64,000 nucleotides of DNA from Vagococcus acidifermentans. GTDB taxonomy: Bacteria; Bacillota; Bacilli; Lactobacillales; Vagococcaceae. Positions 50,348-60,739 of the stretch are shown one piece after another; the first letter of the stretch is position 1, and each line of letters starts with the position of its first letter. Location: NCBI RefSeq assembly GCF_003987655.1, contig NZ_NGKC01000005.1, positions 1-64,000 on the forward strand. Reading direction: 5' to 3'. The translations under genes and the position numbers were made by a program. The notes beneath the pieces were generated by a model. It was given only the letters and a program-made list of their open reading frames with translations. It was not told the DNA's origin and searched no databases.

Positions 50348-51130
50348 TTGTCTGACGGTGTTTATCAACATTTTCGCAAGGAAGAACATCCTTTTATTGA
50401 TATGGTAAACGACTGGCTGGAACAAGTCGACAATCAGTATGCACCAGTAACGACTGATTTTTTAAATCCCCGTGAGGCGTATATTCTGCGGACGCTGGTC
50501 GGCCAGCGGGACGATATTCTGTGCGCGTTTTACGGCGGTTTTGAAGATGCCGAACGCACATGCAGTATCATGTATCCTGAGTATTACGTGCCGGAAGAAA
50601 CAGATTATGACATCACACTGCTGGAAGTTATTTATCCGGTAAAGTTCGGCAAACTTTCCCACGGGAAAATACTGGGTACGTTGATGAGTTCAGGCATCAA
50701 GCGCGAGCTGATCGGTGACATCATCACTGACGGCAGCCGCTGGCAGGTGTTTGTAAAATCACCGATTGCCGATTACCTCATCACCCAGACCAGAAAAATC
50801 GGCTCGTTCGGTGTGCGTCTAGAGCCGAAAGAACTGGAAGAGGTGCTTTTGCCGATTAATGACTGGCAGCTTGAGACAGTCACCCTGAGTTCTTTTAGAA
50901 TTGATAATCTGATTTCCACGGTATATAATGTATCTAGACAGCGTTCAAAAGAAATGATAGAATCAGGGAACGTTAAAATTAATTGGGTCGAGACCTATCG
51001 TCCGGATGCAGTGGTGAGTTATCTTGATATCATCTCTGTCAGAAAGTTCGGCCGGATACAAATTGATGAGACACTCGGGAAATCGAAGAAAAATAAACAC
51101 AGGCTAGCAATCAAGGTGTTTAGAAAGTAA
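50348..51130 (+). CDS. ylmH: S4 domain RNA-binding protein YlmH
   Basis: The 260-residue protein has an N-terminal region with YAPVTTDFLNPREAYILR and a C-terminal S4 domain (ETVTLSSFRIDNLISTVYNV, QRSKEMIESGNVKINW). Bacterial YlmH is a ribosome-binding S4 protein; recent work on Bacillus homologues points to a role in releasing stalled large subunits. The start is TTG 50348, 10 nt after AAAGGA; an upstream in-frame TTG at 50324 precedes that site. Confidence 0.9.
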   Translation: MSDGVYQHFRKEEHPFIDMVNDWLEQVDNQYAPVTTDFLNPREAYILRTLVGQRDDILCAFYGGFEDAERTCSIMYPEYYVPEETDYDITLLEVIYPVKFGKLSHGKILGTLMSSGIKRELIGDIITDGSRWQVFVKSPIADYLITQTRKIGSFGVRLEPKELEEVLLPINDWQLETVTLSSFRIDNLISTVYNVSRQRSKEMIESGNVKINWVETYRPDAVVSYLDIISVRKFGRIQIDETLGKSKKNKHRLAIKVFRK

Positions 51131-51146
51131 ACAATGAGGTGAAAGC

Positions 51147-51860
51147 ATGAGTATTAAACCAATCGATATCACAAGCAAAAATTTTGATTCAAAATTGCGC
51201 GGTTACGATAAAAATCAAGTAGACGATTTTTTAGATCAGATTGCATTGGATTTTGAGCGGGCGATTCAGGATAATCGCGAGCTTGAAAAACGCATCAAGC
51301 ATGTTGAAGAGAAACTGAATTATTTCAACGAATTAAAGGATTCGCTGAATCAGTCGATCATTGTGGCACAAGACACAGCAGAAAAGCTGAAAGAAAATGC
51401 GACACGGGAATCTGATTTGACCCTTCAGTCGGCTCAGGCCCAGTCAGAAGATATTTTGGCGCGCGCCAACCGGATTTCTGAAGAGACTATTGATGAAGCA
51501 ACGACTAAAGCCAATGATATTTTACAGGAAGCAAGCAACCGTGCCAAACAACTTGCAGTCGAAACCGACGACTTGAAGAAAAAGACACGTGTCTTCCACC
51601 GTAATTTAACAATGATGCTGGAATCCCAGCTGGAGTTGGTGAAGAGCGATGAATGGGACGACTTGTTGAAACCGTTCGGTGCTTACGTGGATAACACGCA
51701 GACAGCCTTCAAGGAAGTTTTGGAGTCCGTGCAGTCGTCTGAAGAAGGCGGCTATCTGGCAGCAGACGACCATGAAGAGACGCTGGCTGTTGAAGAAGCG
51801 GCGCCGGAGCTTGAACAAACGATTACTAAAACGTCAGTGGTTTTTCCTGACGACGAATAA
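51147..51860 (+). CDS. divIVA: Division-site/polarity protein DivIVA
   Basis: Coiled-coil scaffold that binds curved membrane at septa and poles. The 237-residue protein has the N-terminal lipid-binding domain (SIKPIDITSKNFDSKLRGYD, NQVDDFLDQI with the conserved Phe/Arg residues), two long coiled coils, and an acidic tail. ATG 51147 follows GAGGTG. Its stop codon lies only ~7 nt before the T-box base helix. Confidence 0.95.
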   Translation: MSIKPIDITSKNFDSKLRGYDKNQVDDFLDQIALDFERAIQDNRELEKRIKHVEEKLNYFNELKDSLNQSIIVAQDTAEKLKENATRESDLTLQSAQAQSEDILARANRISEETIDEATTKANDILQEASNRAKQLAVETDDLKKKTRVFHRNLTMMLESQLELVKSDEWDDLLKPFGAYVDNTQTAFKEVLESVQSSEEGGYLAADDHEETLAVEEAAPELEQTITKTSVVFPDDE

Positions 51861-51865
51861 AAAAT

Positions 51866-52100
51866 ACAAGGTACATGAAACAGAAAAGCTTGTCTGCCAT
51901 GCTTAAAGTGAGCCGGGGATAGTGAAAACCCGGCAGCCTCTGCGACAAGAAAGATCCTTCATGTGAGTACTTTGCTGAATGAAGTAGGCAGAGCTGGGTA
52001 ACGTCATTAACCGTTTCAGAGGAAGATTGCGAGGCAATCTTTGAATGCGGGTGGTAACACGAAAACTTCGTCCCTATTGGGGGCGGAGTTTTTTTATTTA
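51866..52100 (+). ncRNA. Isoleucine T-box leader of ileS
   Basis: T-box riboswitch that binds uncharged tRNA-Ile. The base helix pairs caaggtac and atgaa (51867-51879) with ttcat and gtactttg (51958-51974). The specifier loop on the 3' side is aaagatcc, with ATC at 51954-51956. The apical arm has the cttgtc/gacaag helix and a gccgggg-atagtg-aaaacccggc hairpin. The T-box sequence is tgcgggtggtaacacg (52046-52061), and the terminator pairs aacttcgtccc with gggggcggagtt (52064-52090), then T residues. I see no clear promoter between divIVA and the leader. Confidence 0.93.
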
Positions 52101-52132
52101 TAGAAAGACAAATTGAAAGGATACAGACAATC

Positions 52133-54919
52133 ATGAAAATGAAAGAGACACTACAGCTTGGTAAAACTGATTTCCCGATGCGGGGCAATTTACCGGTCAG
52201 AGAAGTCGACTGGCAGAAAGAATGGGAAGAGCAGGATTTGTACGGACAGCGGCAAAAATTGAATGAAGGCAAACCGACATTTGTGCTGCACGACGGACCG
52301 CCTTATGCCAACGGCAACGTCCACTTGGGGCACGCCCTGAACAAGGTGAGCAAGGACATCATCATCCGCTACAAGTCGATGTCCGGCTACCGCGCACCGT
52401 ATGTGCCGGGATGGGACACACATGGTCTGCCGATTGAACAAGTTTTGACGAACAAAGGCATCAAGCGCAAAGAAATGTCCCGTTCAGAGTATTTGCAAAA
52501 GTGCCGCGACTACGCACTGTCGCAGGTGGACAAACAGCGTGAAGATTTCAAACGTCTGGGAATTTCCGGCGATTGGGACCATCCGTATATCACACTGGAC
52601 CCTAAGTATGAAGCTGCCCAGATTCGTGTATTCGGGAAGATGGCTGAAAAAGGCTACATTTACAAAGGTCTGAAGCCGATTTACTGGTCGCCGTCCAGCG
52701 AGTCGTCGCTTGCCGAAGCGGAGATCGAGTACAAGGATGTCAAATCACCGTCGATTTATGTGGCGTTTCAAGTGGCGGACGGCAAAGGTGTGCTGGATGA
52801 CAACACGTATTTTGTCATTTGGACAACGACACCGTGGACGCTGCCGGCCAACTTGGGCATCTCTGTTCATCGTGAATACAAATATGTTGCCGTCGAAGTC
52901 GGAGGGAAAAAATATATCGTTGCCAAAGACCTGCTGGCTGATGTTGCCGAGGAAATCGGCTGGGAAAATCCGAAAGTCGTGGCAGAGTATGAAGGCGGCG
53001 AATTTGAGTACATGACAGCCCACCATCCGTTTTATGATAGAGAGTCGTTAGTGATGTGCGGCGACCACGTGACGCTGGAAGCGGGGACCGGTCTGGTTCA
53101 TACATCACCGGGTCACGGGGAAGATGACTACTTTGTCGGCAAACAATACGGCTTGGATATTTTGTCGCCGGTGGACAGCCGCGGTGTGTTCACAGCGGAA
53201 GCGCCGGGACTCGAAGGGGTCTTTTATGATAAAGCCAATCCGATTGTTACCGGCTGGCTGGAAGAAAAGGGCGCGCTCTTGAAGCTTGATTTCTTCACAC
53301 ACAGCTACCCGCATGACTGGCGTTCCAAAAAACCGGTCATTTACCGTGCGACGCCGCAGTGGTTTGCGTCAATTGATAAATTCAGGGAAAACATTTTGTC
53401 AGAAATCGAAAAAGTCGATTGGATTATTCCGTGGGGCAAGACCCGTCTTTACAATATGGTCCGCGACCGCGGCGATTGGGTCATTTCCCGCCAGCGGACA
53501 TGGGGCGTGCCGCTGCCGATTTTCTACGGTGAAAACGGCGAGCCGATTATCACAAAAGAAACCATCGCGCATGTCTCCAACTTGTTTGCCGAGCACGGGT
53601 CCGGCATTTGGTTTGAACGGGAAGCTGTTGACCTGCTGCCTGAAGGTTTCACGCACGAAAGCAGCCCGAACGGCAAGTTTACAAAAGAAATGGATATCAT
53701 GGATGTCTGGTTTGACTCGGGTTCTTCCCATGAAGCGGTGTTGAAGCAGCGTCCGGAGCTGACTTTCCCGGCGGATATGTATCTGGAAGGGTCCGACCAG
53801 TACCGCGGCTGGTTCAACTCAAGTATCACGACCAGCGTGGCAATCAACGGTGTGGCGCCATATAAAGCGGTGCTGTCGCAAGGCTTCACCCTTGACCCGC
53901 AAGGCAGAAAGCAGAGCAAATCATTGGGCAACGTCATCGCGCCGGATAAAGTCATCAAGCAAATGGGGGCCGATATCCTGAGATTATGGGTAGCCAGTGT
54001 GGACTATGAATCTGACGTGCGCGTGGACATGAACACGTTGCAGCAAATTGCTGAAGTGTACCGTAAAATCCGCAACACGATGCGTTTCCTGCTGGCCAAC
54101 ACGTCTGACTTCGACCCGTCAGTGCACCGTGTGGCTTACGACAATCTGCGTTCAGTCGACAAATACATGATGATCCGGTTGAATCAAAAAATCAGAACCA
54201 TGCGTGAAAAGGGCTATGACAACTATTCATTCTCAACGGTCTACAAAGAGCTGGTTAATTTCTGTACGGTCGATTTGTCCGCATTTTATTTGGACTTTGC
54301 CAAGGATGTCGTTTACATTGAAGCAGCCGATAATCCTGAACGCCGCGCCATGCAGACGGTCTTTTATGACACGCTGGTGGCTCTGACTAAATTAATGACA
54401 CCGATTCTGCCGCATACAGCGGAGGAAATCTGGTCGCATTTAAGCGAAACGGAAGCGTATGTGCAATTGGCGGAAATGCCGGGCTGGCAGGAGTTTTCCG
54501 GTCAGGAGGAAATCTTGTCCGAGTGGCAGGCATTCATGGCTTTCCGCGACCATGTGCTGAAAGCTCTTGAGATGGCACGGAACGACAAACTGATCGGCAA
54601 GCCGTTTGAAGCCAAGGTGACCGTGTACCCGAGCGAGCCGGTGCGGGAATTGCTGCTGTCACTCAATACAAATCTGTCGCAAGTGCTGATTGTCTCAGAA
54701 TTTGTGATGGCGGATGCGTCAGCTGAAGTACCTGACAATGCGGTTGTTTTTGACGATGTATCCATTCTCGTGGAGCATGCTGTCGGAGAGACTTGCGAAC
54801 GCTGCCGGGCAATCAAAGACGATGTCGGCAGTCATCCGGCCCTTCCGACTTTATGCGACCGCTGTGCGGTCATTGTTGAGGAAAATTATCCGGAAGCAGT
54901 GGCAGAAGGCTTTGAATAA
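52133..54919 (+). CDS. ileS: Isoleucine--tRNA ligase
   Basis: Charges tRNA-Ile, with editing of valine. The 928-residue protein has HIGH-motif HLGH (64-67) in [13 protein letters not shown], the CP1 editing domain ([29 protein letters not shown]), and the tRNA-binding C-terminus with a zinc site C-x2-C...C-x2-C (CERC, CDRC). The KMSKS signature reads KQSKS (about residue 593), an atypical second residue. A T-box controls the gene. Confidence 0.96.
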   Translation: MKMKETLQLGKTDFPMRGNLPVREVDWQKEWEEQDLYGQRQKLNEGKPTFVLHDGPPYANGNVHLGHALNKVSKDIIIRYKSMSGYRAPYVPGWDTHGLPIEQVLTNKGIKRKEMSRSEYLQKCRDYALSQVDKQREDFKRLGISGDWDHPYITLDPKYEAAQIRVFGKMAEKGYIYKGLKPIYWSPSSESSLAEAEIEYKDVKSPSIYVAFQVADGKGVLDDNTYFVIWTTTPWTLPANLGISVHREYKYVAVEVGGKKYIVAKDLLADVAEEIGWENPKVVAEYEGGEFEYMTAHHPFYDRESLVMCGDHVTLEAGTGLVHTSPGHGEDDYFVGKQYGLDILSPVDSRGVFTAEAPGLEGVFYDKANPIVTGWLEEKGALLKLDFFTHSYPHDWRSKKPVIYRATPQWFASIDKFRENILSEIEKVDWIIPWGKTRLYNMVRDRGDWVISRQRTWGVPLPIFYGENGEPIITKETIAHVSNLFAEHGSGIWFEREAVDLLPEGFTHESSPNGKFTKEMDIMDVWFDSGSSHEAVLKQRPELTFPADMYLEGSDQYRGWFNSSITTSVAINGVAPYKAVLSQGFTLDPQGRKQSKSLGNVIAPDKVIKQMGADILRLWVASVDYESDVRVDMNTLQQIAEVYRKIRNTMRFLLANTSDFDPSVHRVAYDNLRSVDKYMMIRLNQKIRTMREKGYDNYSFSTVYKELVNFCTVDLSAFYLDFAKDVVYIEAADNPERRAMQTVFYDTLVALTKLMTPILPHTAEEIWSHLSETEAYVQLAEMPGWQEFSGQEEILSEWQAFMAFRDHVLKALEMARNDKLIGKPFEAKVTVYPSEPVRELLLSLNTNLSQVLIVSEFVMADASAEVPDNAVVFDDVSILVEHAVGETCERCRAIKDDVGSHPALPTLCDRCAVIVEENYPEAVAEGFE

Positions 54920-54921
54920 AC

Positions 54922-54968
54922 AAAAAGTGTTGAAAGATAATCACAGCGATTATCTTTCAACACTTTTT
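54922..54968. terminator. Bidirectional terminator ileS / aminotransferase
   Basis: aaaaagtgttgaaagataatc (54922-54942) and its complement at 54948-54968 form a 21-bp perfect stem with a 5-nt loop. T-runs flank both strands. Confidence 0.96.
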
Positions 54969-56191
54969 TAGATTGTTTTTTGCCGGTAGCCTGCTAAAAA
55001 GTCAGCCAGGCTGTCGGTCGTGTGCGATAAGTCTTCCAGCTTCGGCAAATAAACGATGCGGAAGTGGTCGGGGGTATCCATGTTGAAGCCCTTGCCGTGA
55101 ACCAGCAGGATATGTTTTTCATGCAGAAAATCAAGCACAAACTGCTCATCGTCCAATATGTTGAATTTTTCCGTATCGATTTTCGGAAAAATATAAAAGG
55201 CGGCTTTTGGCTTGACAGCAGAAATCCCCGGTATGTCGTTCAGTGCCTTTGTAATGAATTCGCGCTGTTCATAAATCCGTCCGCCCGGCAGCAGCAGTTT
55301 ATCAATGCTTTGATAGCCGCCCAGAGCAGTTTGGATGATGTGCTGGGAGAGGACGTTGGAGCATAGACGCATCGAGGCGAGCATGTTCAGCCCTTCGATA
55401 TAGTCTTGAACGTGTGTCTTCTCACCCGAAAGCACCATCCAGCCGCAGCGGAAGCCGGCAACGCGATGCGACTTGGAAAGACCGTTCAGCGTGACGGTAA
55501 ACAAATCCGGAGCCAGCGCGGCGATGGACGTGTGTTCCAGACCGTCCATGACCAGTCTGTCGTAGATTTCATCGGAAAAGATAATCAACTGGTGCTCCCG
55601 CGCGACCTTGATGATGTCTTGCAGCAACTCTTCGCTGTAGAGTGCACCTGTCGGGTTATTCGGATTGATGATGACAATTGCTTTGGTTCTATCAGTCACT
55701 TTGCTTTTGATGTCGTCAATATCCGGGAACCATTCCGCTTGTTCATCGCAGACGTAGTGCACGGCATTGCCTCCTGCCAGAGAGACGGAGGCAGTCCATA
55801 ACGGATAATCGGGCATGGGCACCAGCACTTCGTCGCCGTTATTGATCAGTCCCTGCATACACATCGTGATCAGTTCACTGACACCGTTGCCGGTGTAGAT
55901 ATCATTGATGGTAAAATTCTCAAAACCTTTCAGCTGATAGTACTGCTGAATGGCTTTCCGCGCTGAAAAAATCCCTTTTGAGTCAGAATAGCCTTCCGAC
56001 TCTCTGGCATTTGCGATAACGTCATGAATAATCTCGTTTGGCGCTTTGAAGCCGAACGTGGCCGGGTTGCCCGTATTAAGCTTTAAAATATCTATGCCTC
56101 GAGCTTGCATCCGGTCTGCTTCTTCGAGAACGGGCCCGCGTACATCGTAGCTGACATGGTCCAATTTGGCTGATTTTTTGAATTCTCTCAT
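54968..56191 (-). CDS. alaA: PLP-dependent aminotransferase (AlaA-type, alanine)
   Basis: Class I/II aminotransferase resembling glutamate-pyruvate transaminase AlaA, 407 residues. Motifs: LNTGNPATFGF, TGNGVSELI, NPNNPTGALY, FSDEIYDRL and the PLP lysine in NGLSKSHRVAGFRCGW. ATG 56191 follows GGGGGATG; an upstream extension to 56248 lacks a ribosome site. It is downstream of opuCD on the same strand with a 100-nt gap and no terminator, so read-through from the opuC operon is possible. The substrate assignment is by resemblance. Confidence 0.88.
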   Translation of the reverse strand: MREFKKSAKLDHVSYDVRGPVLEEADRMQARGIDILKLNTGNPATFGFKAPNEIIHDVIANARESEGYSDSKGIFSARKAIQQYYQLKGFENFTINDIYTGNGVSELITMCMQGLINNGDEVLVPMPDYPLWTASVSLAGGNAVHYVCDEQAEWFPDIDDIKSKVTDRTKAIVIINPNNPTGALYSEELLQDIIKVAREHQLIIFSDEIYDRLVMDGLEHTSIAALAPDLFTVTLNGLSKSHRVAGFRCGWMVLSGEKTHVQDYIEGLNMLASMRLCSNVLSQHIIQTALGGYQSIDKLLLPGGRIYEQREFITKALNDIPGISAVKPKAAFYIFPKIDTEKFNILDDEQFVLDFLHEKHILLVHGKGFNMDTPDHFRIVYLPKLEDLSHTTDSLADFLAGYRQKTI

Positions 56192-56291
56192 GGTTGAGCA
56201 TCCCCCTACTTTAAGTTGCGGAAAAAAGACCTTACATAAAAAGTACACTATGGGGACGTAAAAAGCAATAAAACAAATGAGATTTTTCTAA

Positions 56292-56963
56292 TTATTCAGC
56301 GCGTTTGCTGAATTTTGCGCTGGGGTCCAGCCGTTTTTCAACGATTCCCAAGAGCCAGTCGGTGGTCACCGACATGAAAGCAGTCGGCAAAGCGCCGATC
56401 AGGATGATGGCGGTGCCGTCGGTGGCATTGGTTCCGCGGATGATGATGTCGCCCAAGCCGCCGGCACCGATGAACGAGCCGATGGCGGCGATACCGATGG
56501 CCACGACCAGCGCGTTGCGGAGTCCCGCCATGATGACAGAAACCGCCAAAGGCAGTTCAATCATATACAGGCGCTGCAGCTTGGTCATTCCCATGCCTTT
56601 GCCGACATCCAGCACGTTGCTGTCGACTTGGCACATACCTGTGTAAGTATTGGAGAGAATCGGCAGCAGCGAGTAGAGAAAGATGGCGACAATTACCGTA
56701 TTTACCCCCAGTCCGATGCCCAGCATCAGAATGGAAAGCAACGCCAGCGACGGCACGGTTTGAATGACATTGGCAATGCCGATTACCCAGCCGGCCAGTT
56801 TTCTTTTTCGGGAGATCGCGATACCTAACGGAATAGCGACGACGGCGGCAAACAGCACGCCGTAAATCGAAATCAGAAAGTGGCGGACAAACTGGTCCAG
56901 GACGTACCCGCCGTTATGCTGCAGATAGTAAGCAATTTGTTGAGAAAGAGTCATGTCTACCAT
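56292..56963 (-). CDS. opuCD: Glycine betaine/carnitine/choline ABC transporter permease
   Basis: Second permease of the OpuC osmolyte transporter. The 223-residue membrane protein has the binding-protein-dependent permease signature (DVGKGMGMTKLQRLYMIELP) and GAGGLGDIII, with several membrane helices including LISIYGVLFAAVVAIPLGIA. It directly follows opuCC (stop and start adjacent). OpuC homologues take up carnitine, betaine and choline under high osmolarity. Confidence 0.93.
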   Translation of the reverse strand: MVDMTLSQQIAYYLQHNGGYVLDQFVRHFLISIYGVLFAAVVAIPLGIAISRKRKLAGWVIGIANVIQTVPSLALLSILMLGIGLGVNTVIVAIFLYSLLPILSNTYTGMCQVDSNVLDVGKGMGMTKLQRLYMIELPLAVSVIMAGLRNALVVAIGIAAIGSFIGAGGLGDIIIRGTNATDGTAIILIGALPTAFMSVTTDWLLGIVEKRLDPSAKFSKRAE

Positions 56964-57890
56964 TTAATTTCCCTCCTCAAAAAAGTTATTTTCCCGTAAA
57001 AAGTTTTTCGCGACAGTTTCAGGTTCCAGCAAGTTGTTGTCTGCCTGAAAGTTCAGTTCCTGCATGGTTTGCGTGTCGATTTTCCCGGCAAGCTTCAGCA
57101 GGATGTCTTCCAACTCAGGGTATTCTTCCAGCAGTTCATCTGTGACCAGCGGACTGCAGTCGTAAGGCGGGAAGAATTTCAGGTCGTCTTCCAAAATGAC
57201 CAAATCGTAACTGGCAATCCGTCCGTCCGTCGAGTAACCTAACACGACATCTACCCGTCCGGCGGCAACCGCATCATATACGAGCCCGATCTGCATCGGG
57301 TAAGCCTGTTTGAATGACATATTGTAAGCATCCACAAAGGCCTCGTAGCCGTCACCTTCGCGTCTCATCCAGTGCGTATCGACGCCGACTGCCAGTTCAT
57401 CAGACACAGCGGCCATATCGCTGATTTTTTTCAAGTTGTATTTTTCTGCCGTTTCTTTTGTGATCATAAACGCATACGTGTTGGCAAATCCGTAAGACGG
57501 GAACCATGTCTGGTCGTAGCGTGTTTTAAATTCATGCACGACTGTCTTCATGGCTTTCTCCGGGTCTTTTTCAGCCGGCAGCATCAGCGTGCTGCTCAAA
57601 TCTGTCCCGGTATAGCGTCCGGCAGAAATGTTGACGTCGCCGTTGAGCATTGCCTGGTGGTTCATGGTCGTCGATCCCAAGTTATTGACGATATTCGTGC
57701 GGTGCTCAGTGTAGTGTTCAATCATGCCTTTGATGATATTAGCCAAGATTTGCGTTTCGGTGGATGTTTGCGCAGCAATTGAAATCGCCTTTTTATCTGT
57801 CCCTTCGCTTAATCCGGGTAACGAACAACTGCTTAGAAACAAGGTCAAAGTCATCAGCACAAGCAGAGTGAATTTTTTGCGGGTCCGCAT
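56964..57890 (-). CDS. opuCC: Glycine betaine/carnitine/choline-binding lipoprotein
   Basis: Substrate-binding protein of the OpuC system, 308 residues. It has a lipoprotein signal peptide (MRTRKKFTLLVLMTLTLFLSS) with the lipobox LSSC, Cys22 being lipidated. The mature part has AAQTSTETQILANIIKGMIE and the ligand-site region with Tyr/Trp residues (YDQTWFPSYGFANTYAF, WMRREGDGYEAF). It overlaps neither permease gene (1-nt gap after opuCB). Confidence 0.94.
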   Translation of the reverse strand: MRTRKKFTLLVLMTLTLFLSSCSLPGLSEGTDKKAISIAAQTSTETQILANIIKGMIEHYTEHRTNIVNNLGSTTMNHQAMLNGDVNISAGRYTGTDLSSTLMLPAEKDPEKAMKTVVHEFKTRYDQTWFPSYGFANTYAFMITKETAEKYNLKKISDMAAVSDELAVGVDTHWMRREGDGYEAFVDAYNMSFKQAYPMQIGLVYDAVAAGRVDVVLGYSTDGRIASYDLVILEDDLKFFPPYDCSPLVTDELLEEYPELEDILLKLAGKIDTQTMQELNFQADNNLLEPETVAKNFLRENNFFEEGN

Positions 57891-57891
57891 A

Positions 57892-58524
57892 CTAAGCCAC
57901 CTCCTCTTGTTTTGGCGACAACACTTTTTGCAGGCGCCCGAGCAGAAAATCTACCAGAATCGCCAGAATGGTTACCGGAATCGTGCCGCCGATAATCAGC
58001 TCCGGCTTGTATAGATTCAAACCGCTGAATATAAAGTCGCCCAGCCCGCCGCCGCCGATGTAGCCGGAAAGAGTCGCCCAGGCCACAACATAAACACCGC
58101 TCAAGCGGATACCGCTCATGATGGTCGGGACGGCCAGAGGAAATTCTACGGAAAAAATTTGCTGAACCGTGGTCATCCCCATGCCTTTTGCCGCATCGAC
58201 AATGTCCGGGTTGACATTTTTCACACCGATATAGGTGTTTCGCAGGATAGGCAGCAGCGAGTAAATAAAGAGAGCTGCAATCGCAGTTGCCTTGCCAATA
58301 CCCATAAATGGAATCAGCATGGCGAGAAGAGCGAGTGAAGGGACGGTCTGCAGAAGGCTGACAAGTGCGATAATCGGAGAGGCAATCTTTTTCGTTCGTG
58401 TTAAAAGAATGCCGAGAGGGACAGCTACAATAACGCCCAAAAGCAGCGCAACAAAGGAAATGTAAATGTGTTCGACGATTTTTGTGACGAGTTCTGTGCC
58501 ATTTTCTTGCAAAAATGCGCTCAT
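57892..58524 (-). CDS. opuCB: Glycine betaine/carnitine/choline ABC transporter permease
   Basis: First permease of OpuC, 210 residues, with the EAA-type loop ([20 protein letters not shown]), [14 protein letters not shown] and [13 protein letters not shown] motifs. The start at 58524 overlaps the opuCA stop by 4 nt (ATGA-type), showing translational coupling. Confidence 0.94.
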   Translation of the reverse strand: MSAFLQENGTELVTKIVEHIYISFVALLLGVIVAVPLGILLTRTKKIASPIIALVSLLQTVPSLALLAMLIPFMGIGKATAIAALFIYSLLPILRNTYIGVKNVNPDIVDAAKGMGMTTVQQIFSVEFPLAVPTIMSGIRLSGVYVVAWATLSGYIGGGGLGDFIFSGLNLYKPELIIGGTIPVTILAILVDFLLGRLQKVLSPKQEEVA

Positions 58525-59690
58525 GACAAGTCGCCTCCTTGACTGCCGCCTTCGTTTGCGACATTGTTGTCATCGTCTCCCCAAATGGTGTCATAGACTA
58601 TATCGACAATATACGAACGGGTGACAATCCCGACCAGTCGTTTCCGTTCATCAACAACCGGTACGTATTTCAGTCCCCGTTTCAGGATATGCTGCATCGT
58701 ATCGCGCAGAAAGGCCGTTTTGCTGACGTAATAGACATCCGGATTCATGATGTCGCCGACGCTCGTTGCACGGTGGCGGTGTTTGTCAATGCTTTCCACG
58801 TCAATGAACCCCTTCAGGACATGCTGGGCATCTGTGACGAGCAGCGTATCGACGCTTTTTTCCCGCATCAGTTTGATGGCATCCGACAGTGATTTTTCAG
58901 GTGTGATGGATACACCGGTCCGCAGCATGACTTCTCCCAGTGTCAGGTAATCCTGCTGGGAACTTGCCAGCCGTTCTTCGCCGAGCAGCTCTTCGACGAA
59001 ATCATTGGCAGGGTGGCGGAGAATATTTTCAGGTGTGTCAAATTGAATGACTTTCCCTTGACTCATAATGACGATTCTAGTCGCAAGTTTCAATGCCTCG
59101 TCCATATCGTGTGTGACAAAGATAATCGTTTTTCCCAGTTTTTCCTGCAAGCTTTTGATAAAGTCCTGCAGCACATCTCTGGTGATCGGGTCCAACGCCC
59201 CGAAAGGTTCGTCCATCAGCACGATATCCTGGTCGGCCGCCAGTGCGCGCACGACACCGATCCGCTGCTGCTGCCCGCCGGACAATTCGCTGGGGTAGCG
59301 GTCGAGCATCTCCAGCGGCATTTCCACCAGCTTCATCATGCGTTCAGCTATTTCATCCCGCTCTGCTTCCGGCCATTTCAGCAACTTCGGCACGAGTGTG
59401 ACGTTTTCGCGAATCGTCATGTGCGGCATCAAGCCGATGTTTTGGATAACATAGCCGATTTGCCTGCGCAGCTCCACCGGATTTTTGTCACGGATGTTTT
59501 CCCCGTTGATTAAAATATCGCCGGAAGTCGGTTCAATCATGCGGTTGATCATGCGCATGGCTGTGGTTTTCCCGCTTCCGCTTGTACCGATGAAACAAAT
59601 GAATTCTCCTTTTTCAAATGTCAGATCCATATCATCAACTGCGACTTTATTGCCTTTGTAAACCTTAGTGACATGTTTAAACTCAATCAT
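58521..59690 (-). CDS. opuCA: Glycine betaine/carnitine/choline ABC transporter ATP-binding protein with CBS domains
   Basis: ATPase subunit of OpuC, 389 residues. It has Walker [10 protein letters not shown], signature [11 protein letters not shown], Walker [13 protein letters not shown] and H-loop FVTHDMDEA, and two C-terminal CBS modules ([41 protein letters not shown]). OpuCA homologues in Listeria and Staphylococcus bind c-di-AMP through these domains, which inhibits uptake. The start at 59690 follows AAGGAGATG. First gene of the operon. Confidence 0.95.
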   Translation of the reverse strand: MIEFKHVTKVYKGNKVAVDDMDLTFEKGEFICFIGTSGSGKTTAMRMINRMIEPTSGDILINGENIRDKNPVELRRQIGYVIQNIGLMPHMTIRENVTLVPKLLKWPEAERDEIAERMMKLVEMPLEMLDRYPSELSGGQQQRIGVVRALAADQDIVLMDEPFGALDPITRDVLQDFIKSLQEKLGKTIIFVTHDMDEALKLATRIVIMSQGKVIQFDTPENILRHPANDFVEELLGEERLASSQQDYLTLGEVMLRTGVSITPEKSLSDAIKLMREKSVDTLLVTDAQHVLKGFIDVESIDKHRHRATSVGDIMNPDVYYVSKTAFLRDTMQHILKRGLKYVPVVDERKRLVGIVTRSYIVDIVYDTIWGDDDNNVANEGGSQGGDLS

Positions 59691-59787
59691 GTAATATCAT
59701 CTCCTTTTTAAATTGGCAATAAGGTACTCTATCAGTGTGACGCAATTCCGAATATTTTTCAAGTTTTCAGAAAAAACAGTTGGTTTT

Positions 59788-60534
59788 CTACTCGTTTTTT
59801 GTTTGCCAAAAGATGGTTGCTTCGGCGCAAATGGTGTCGTTGACCTTGATTTGATGGCAGCTGACGGCAGGACGGCTGTCTTGTTTTTTTAACGACCAGA
59901 TACTGTCCACGATTTCGCCGTATTCGACTTCTTTATCAAACTTGATCAGCACGCGTTCAGGGGTGTGGGTAGTCAAAAAGTCGAAACCGAGCACGTCGGT
60001 CATCCAGTCCAGATATTTGGAGTTATTGACATGTTTATTGCCGTCGATGTCTAGAAAGCGCACGCGGTAGTCTTGTGACCGGCCGTTTTCCACCGGCTGG
60101 ATTTTTTCTCCCCGCTCAATCCGTTTGACTTTTTCCGATTCGTACGGGGCGATGATGTCTTCGATCACGCTGCTCATTTTTCTGTTTTCGATGTTCATCA
60201 GGACAAATGTCGATTTGATAAAGACACACTCGTTGCCTGCCTCATCGTGCACCCAGAAATTACGGTAGCAGAAGAATTTATTGTAGCTGGTGGCTTGTGT
60301 GGTGACGGTCACTGTTTCGCCGGAAGACGGCAGCCGTGTGATGGCGATGTCGTATTGCGTGATGACCCACGCCAGCCCGAACGATGCCACATAGTCGCTT
60401 CCCCGGTTTAGCGCATCACTTTGCGCGCTGGAAGTTTTGATGATGATATTTAATAATGTCGGCAAAGTTAAAGTGCCGTTAGTATCGCATTGATAATATA
60501 CGATGTCATGTATTTCAGAATATTTTTTTGCCAT
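59788..60534 (-). CDS. Acyl-ACP thioesterase (FatA/FatB-like)
   Basis: Thioesterase releasing fatty acids from acyl carrier protein. The 248-residue protein has two hotdog halves, with DIDGNKHVNNSKYLDWM (D162, D164, N166, H168) being the catalytic segment of bacterial acyl-ACP thioesterases. Codon use is like the neighbourhood. A promoter with TTGACT (60589-60584), 15 nt, and TGtTATACT (ending 60563) lies upstream on the minus strand. The chain-length specificity is unknown. Downstream is opuCA, with only a weak hairpin in between. Confidence 0.88.
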   Translation of the reverse strand: MAKKYSEIHDIVYYQCDTNGTLTLPTLLNIIIKTSSAQSDALNRGSDYVASFGLAWVITQYDIAITRLPSSGETVTVTTQATSYNKFFCYRNFWVHDEAGNECVFIKSTFVLMNIENRKMSSVIEDIIAPYESEKVKRIERGEKIQPVENGRSQDYRVRFLDIDGNKHVNNSKYLDWMTDVLGFDFLTTHTPERVLIKFDKEVEYGEIVDSIWSLKKQDSRPAVSCHQIKVNDTICAEATIFWQTKNE

Positions 60535-60562
60535 AAAATCGGCCTCCTACAGTTTTTCTTTT

Positions 60563-60589
60563 AGTATAACACACTTTTTTTAAAGTCAA
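60563..60589 (-). promoter_or_regulatory. Promoter of the acyl-ACP thioesterase
   Basis: Minus-strand TTGACT (60589-60584) lies 15 nt from TATACT (60568-60563), with an extended TGt. The spacing is short but the extended -10 compensates. Confidence 0.65.
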
Positions 60590-60659
60590 GTAATGCCCTG
60601 TTTACAGCGGCGGCGCATCAAAACACCGGCTGGCGTACACGGGGCGGATAGTCAATTAC

Positions 60660-60688
60660 TTGCTTTGTCGGTATGAAAACAGTAGAAT
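60660..60688 (+). promoter_or_regulatory. Promoter of zwf
   Basis: TTGCTT (60660-60665) and TAGAAT (60683-60688) are separated by 17 nt. Confidence 0.6.
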
Positions 60689-60739
60689 ATTCAAGTAGTA
60701 TGACATCATTTTATTTTGGGAAAAGGTAGGAGCTTGTAT

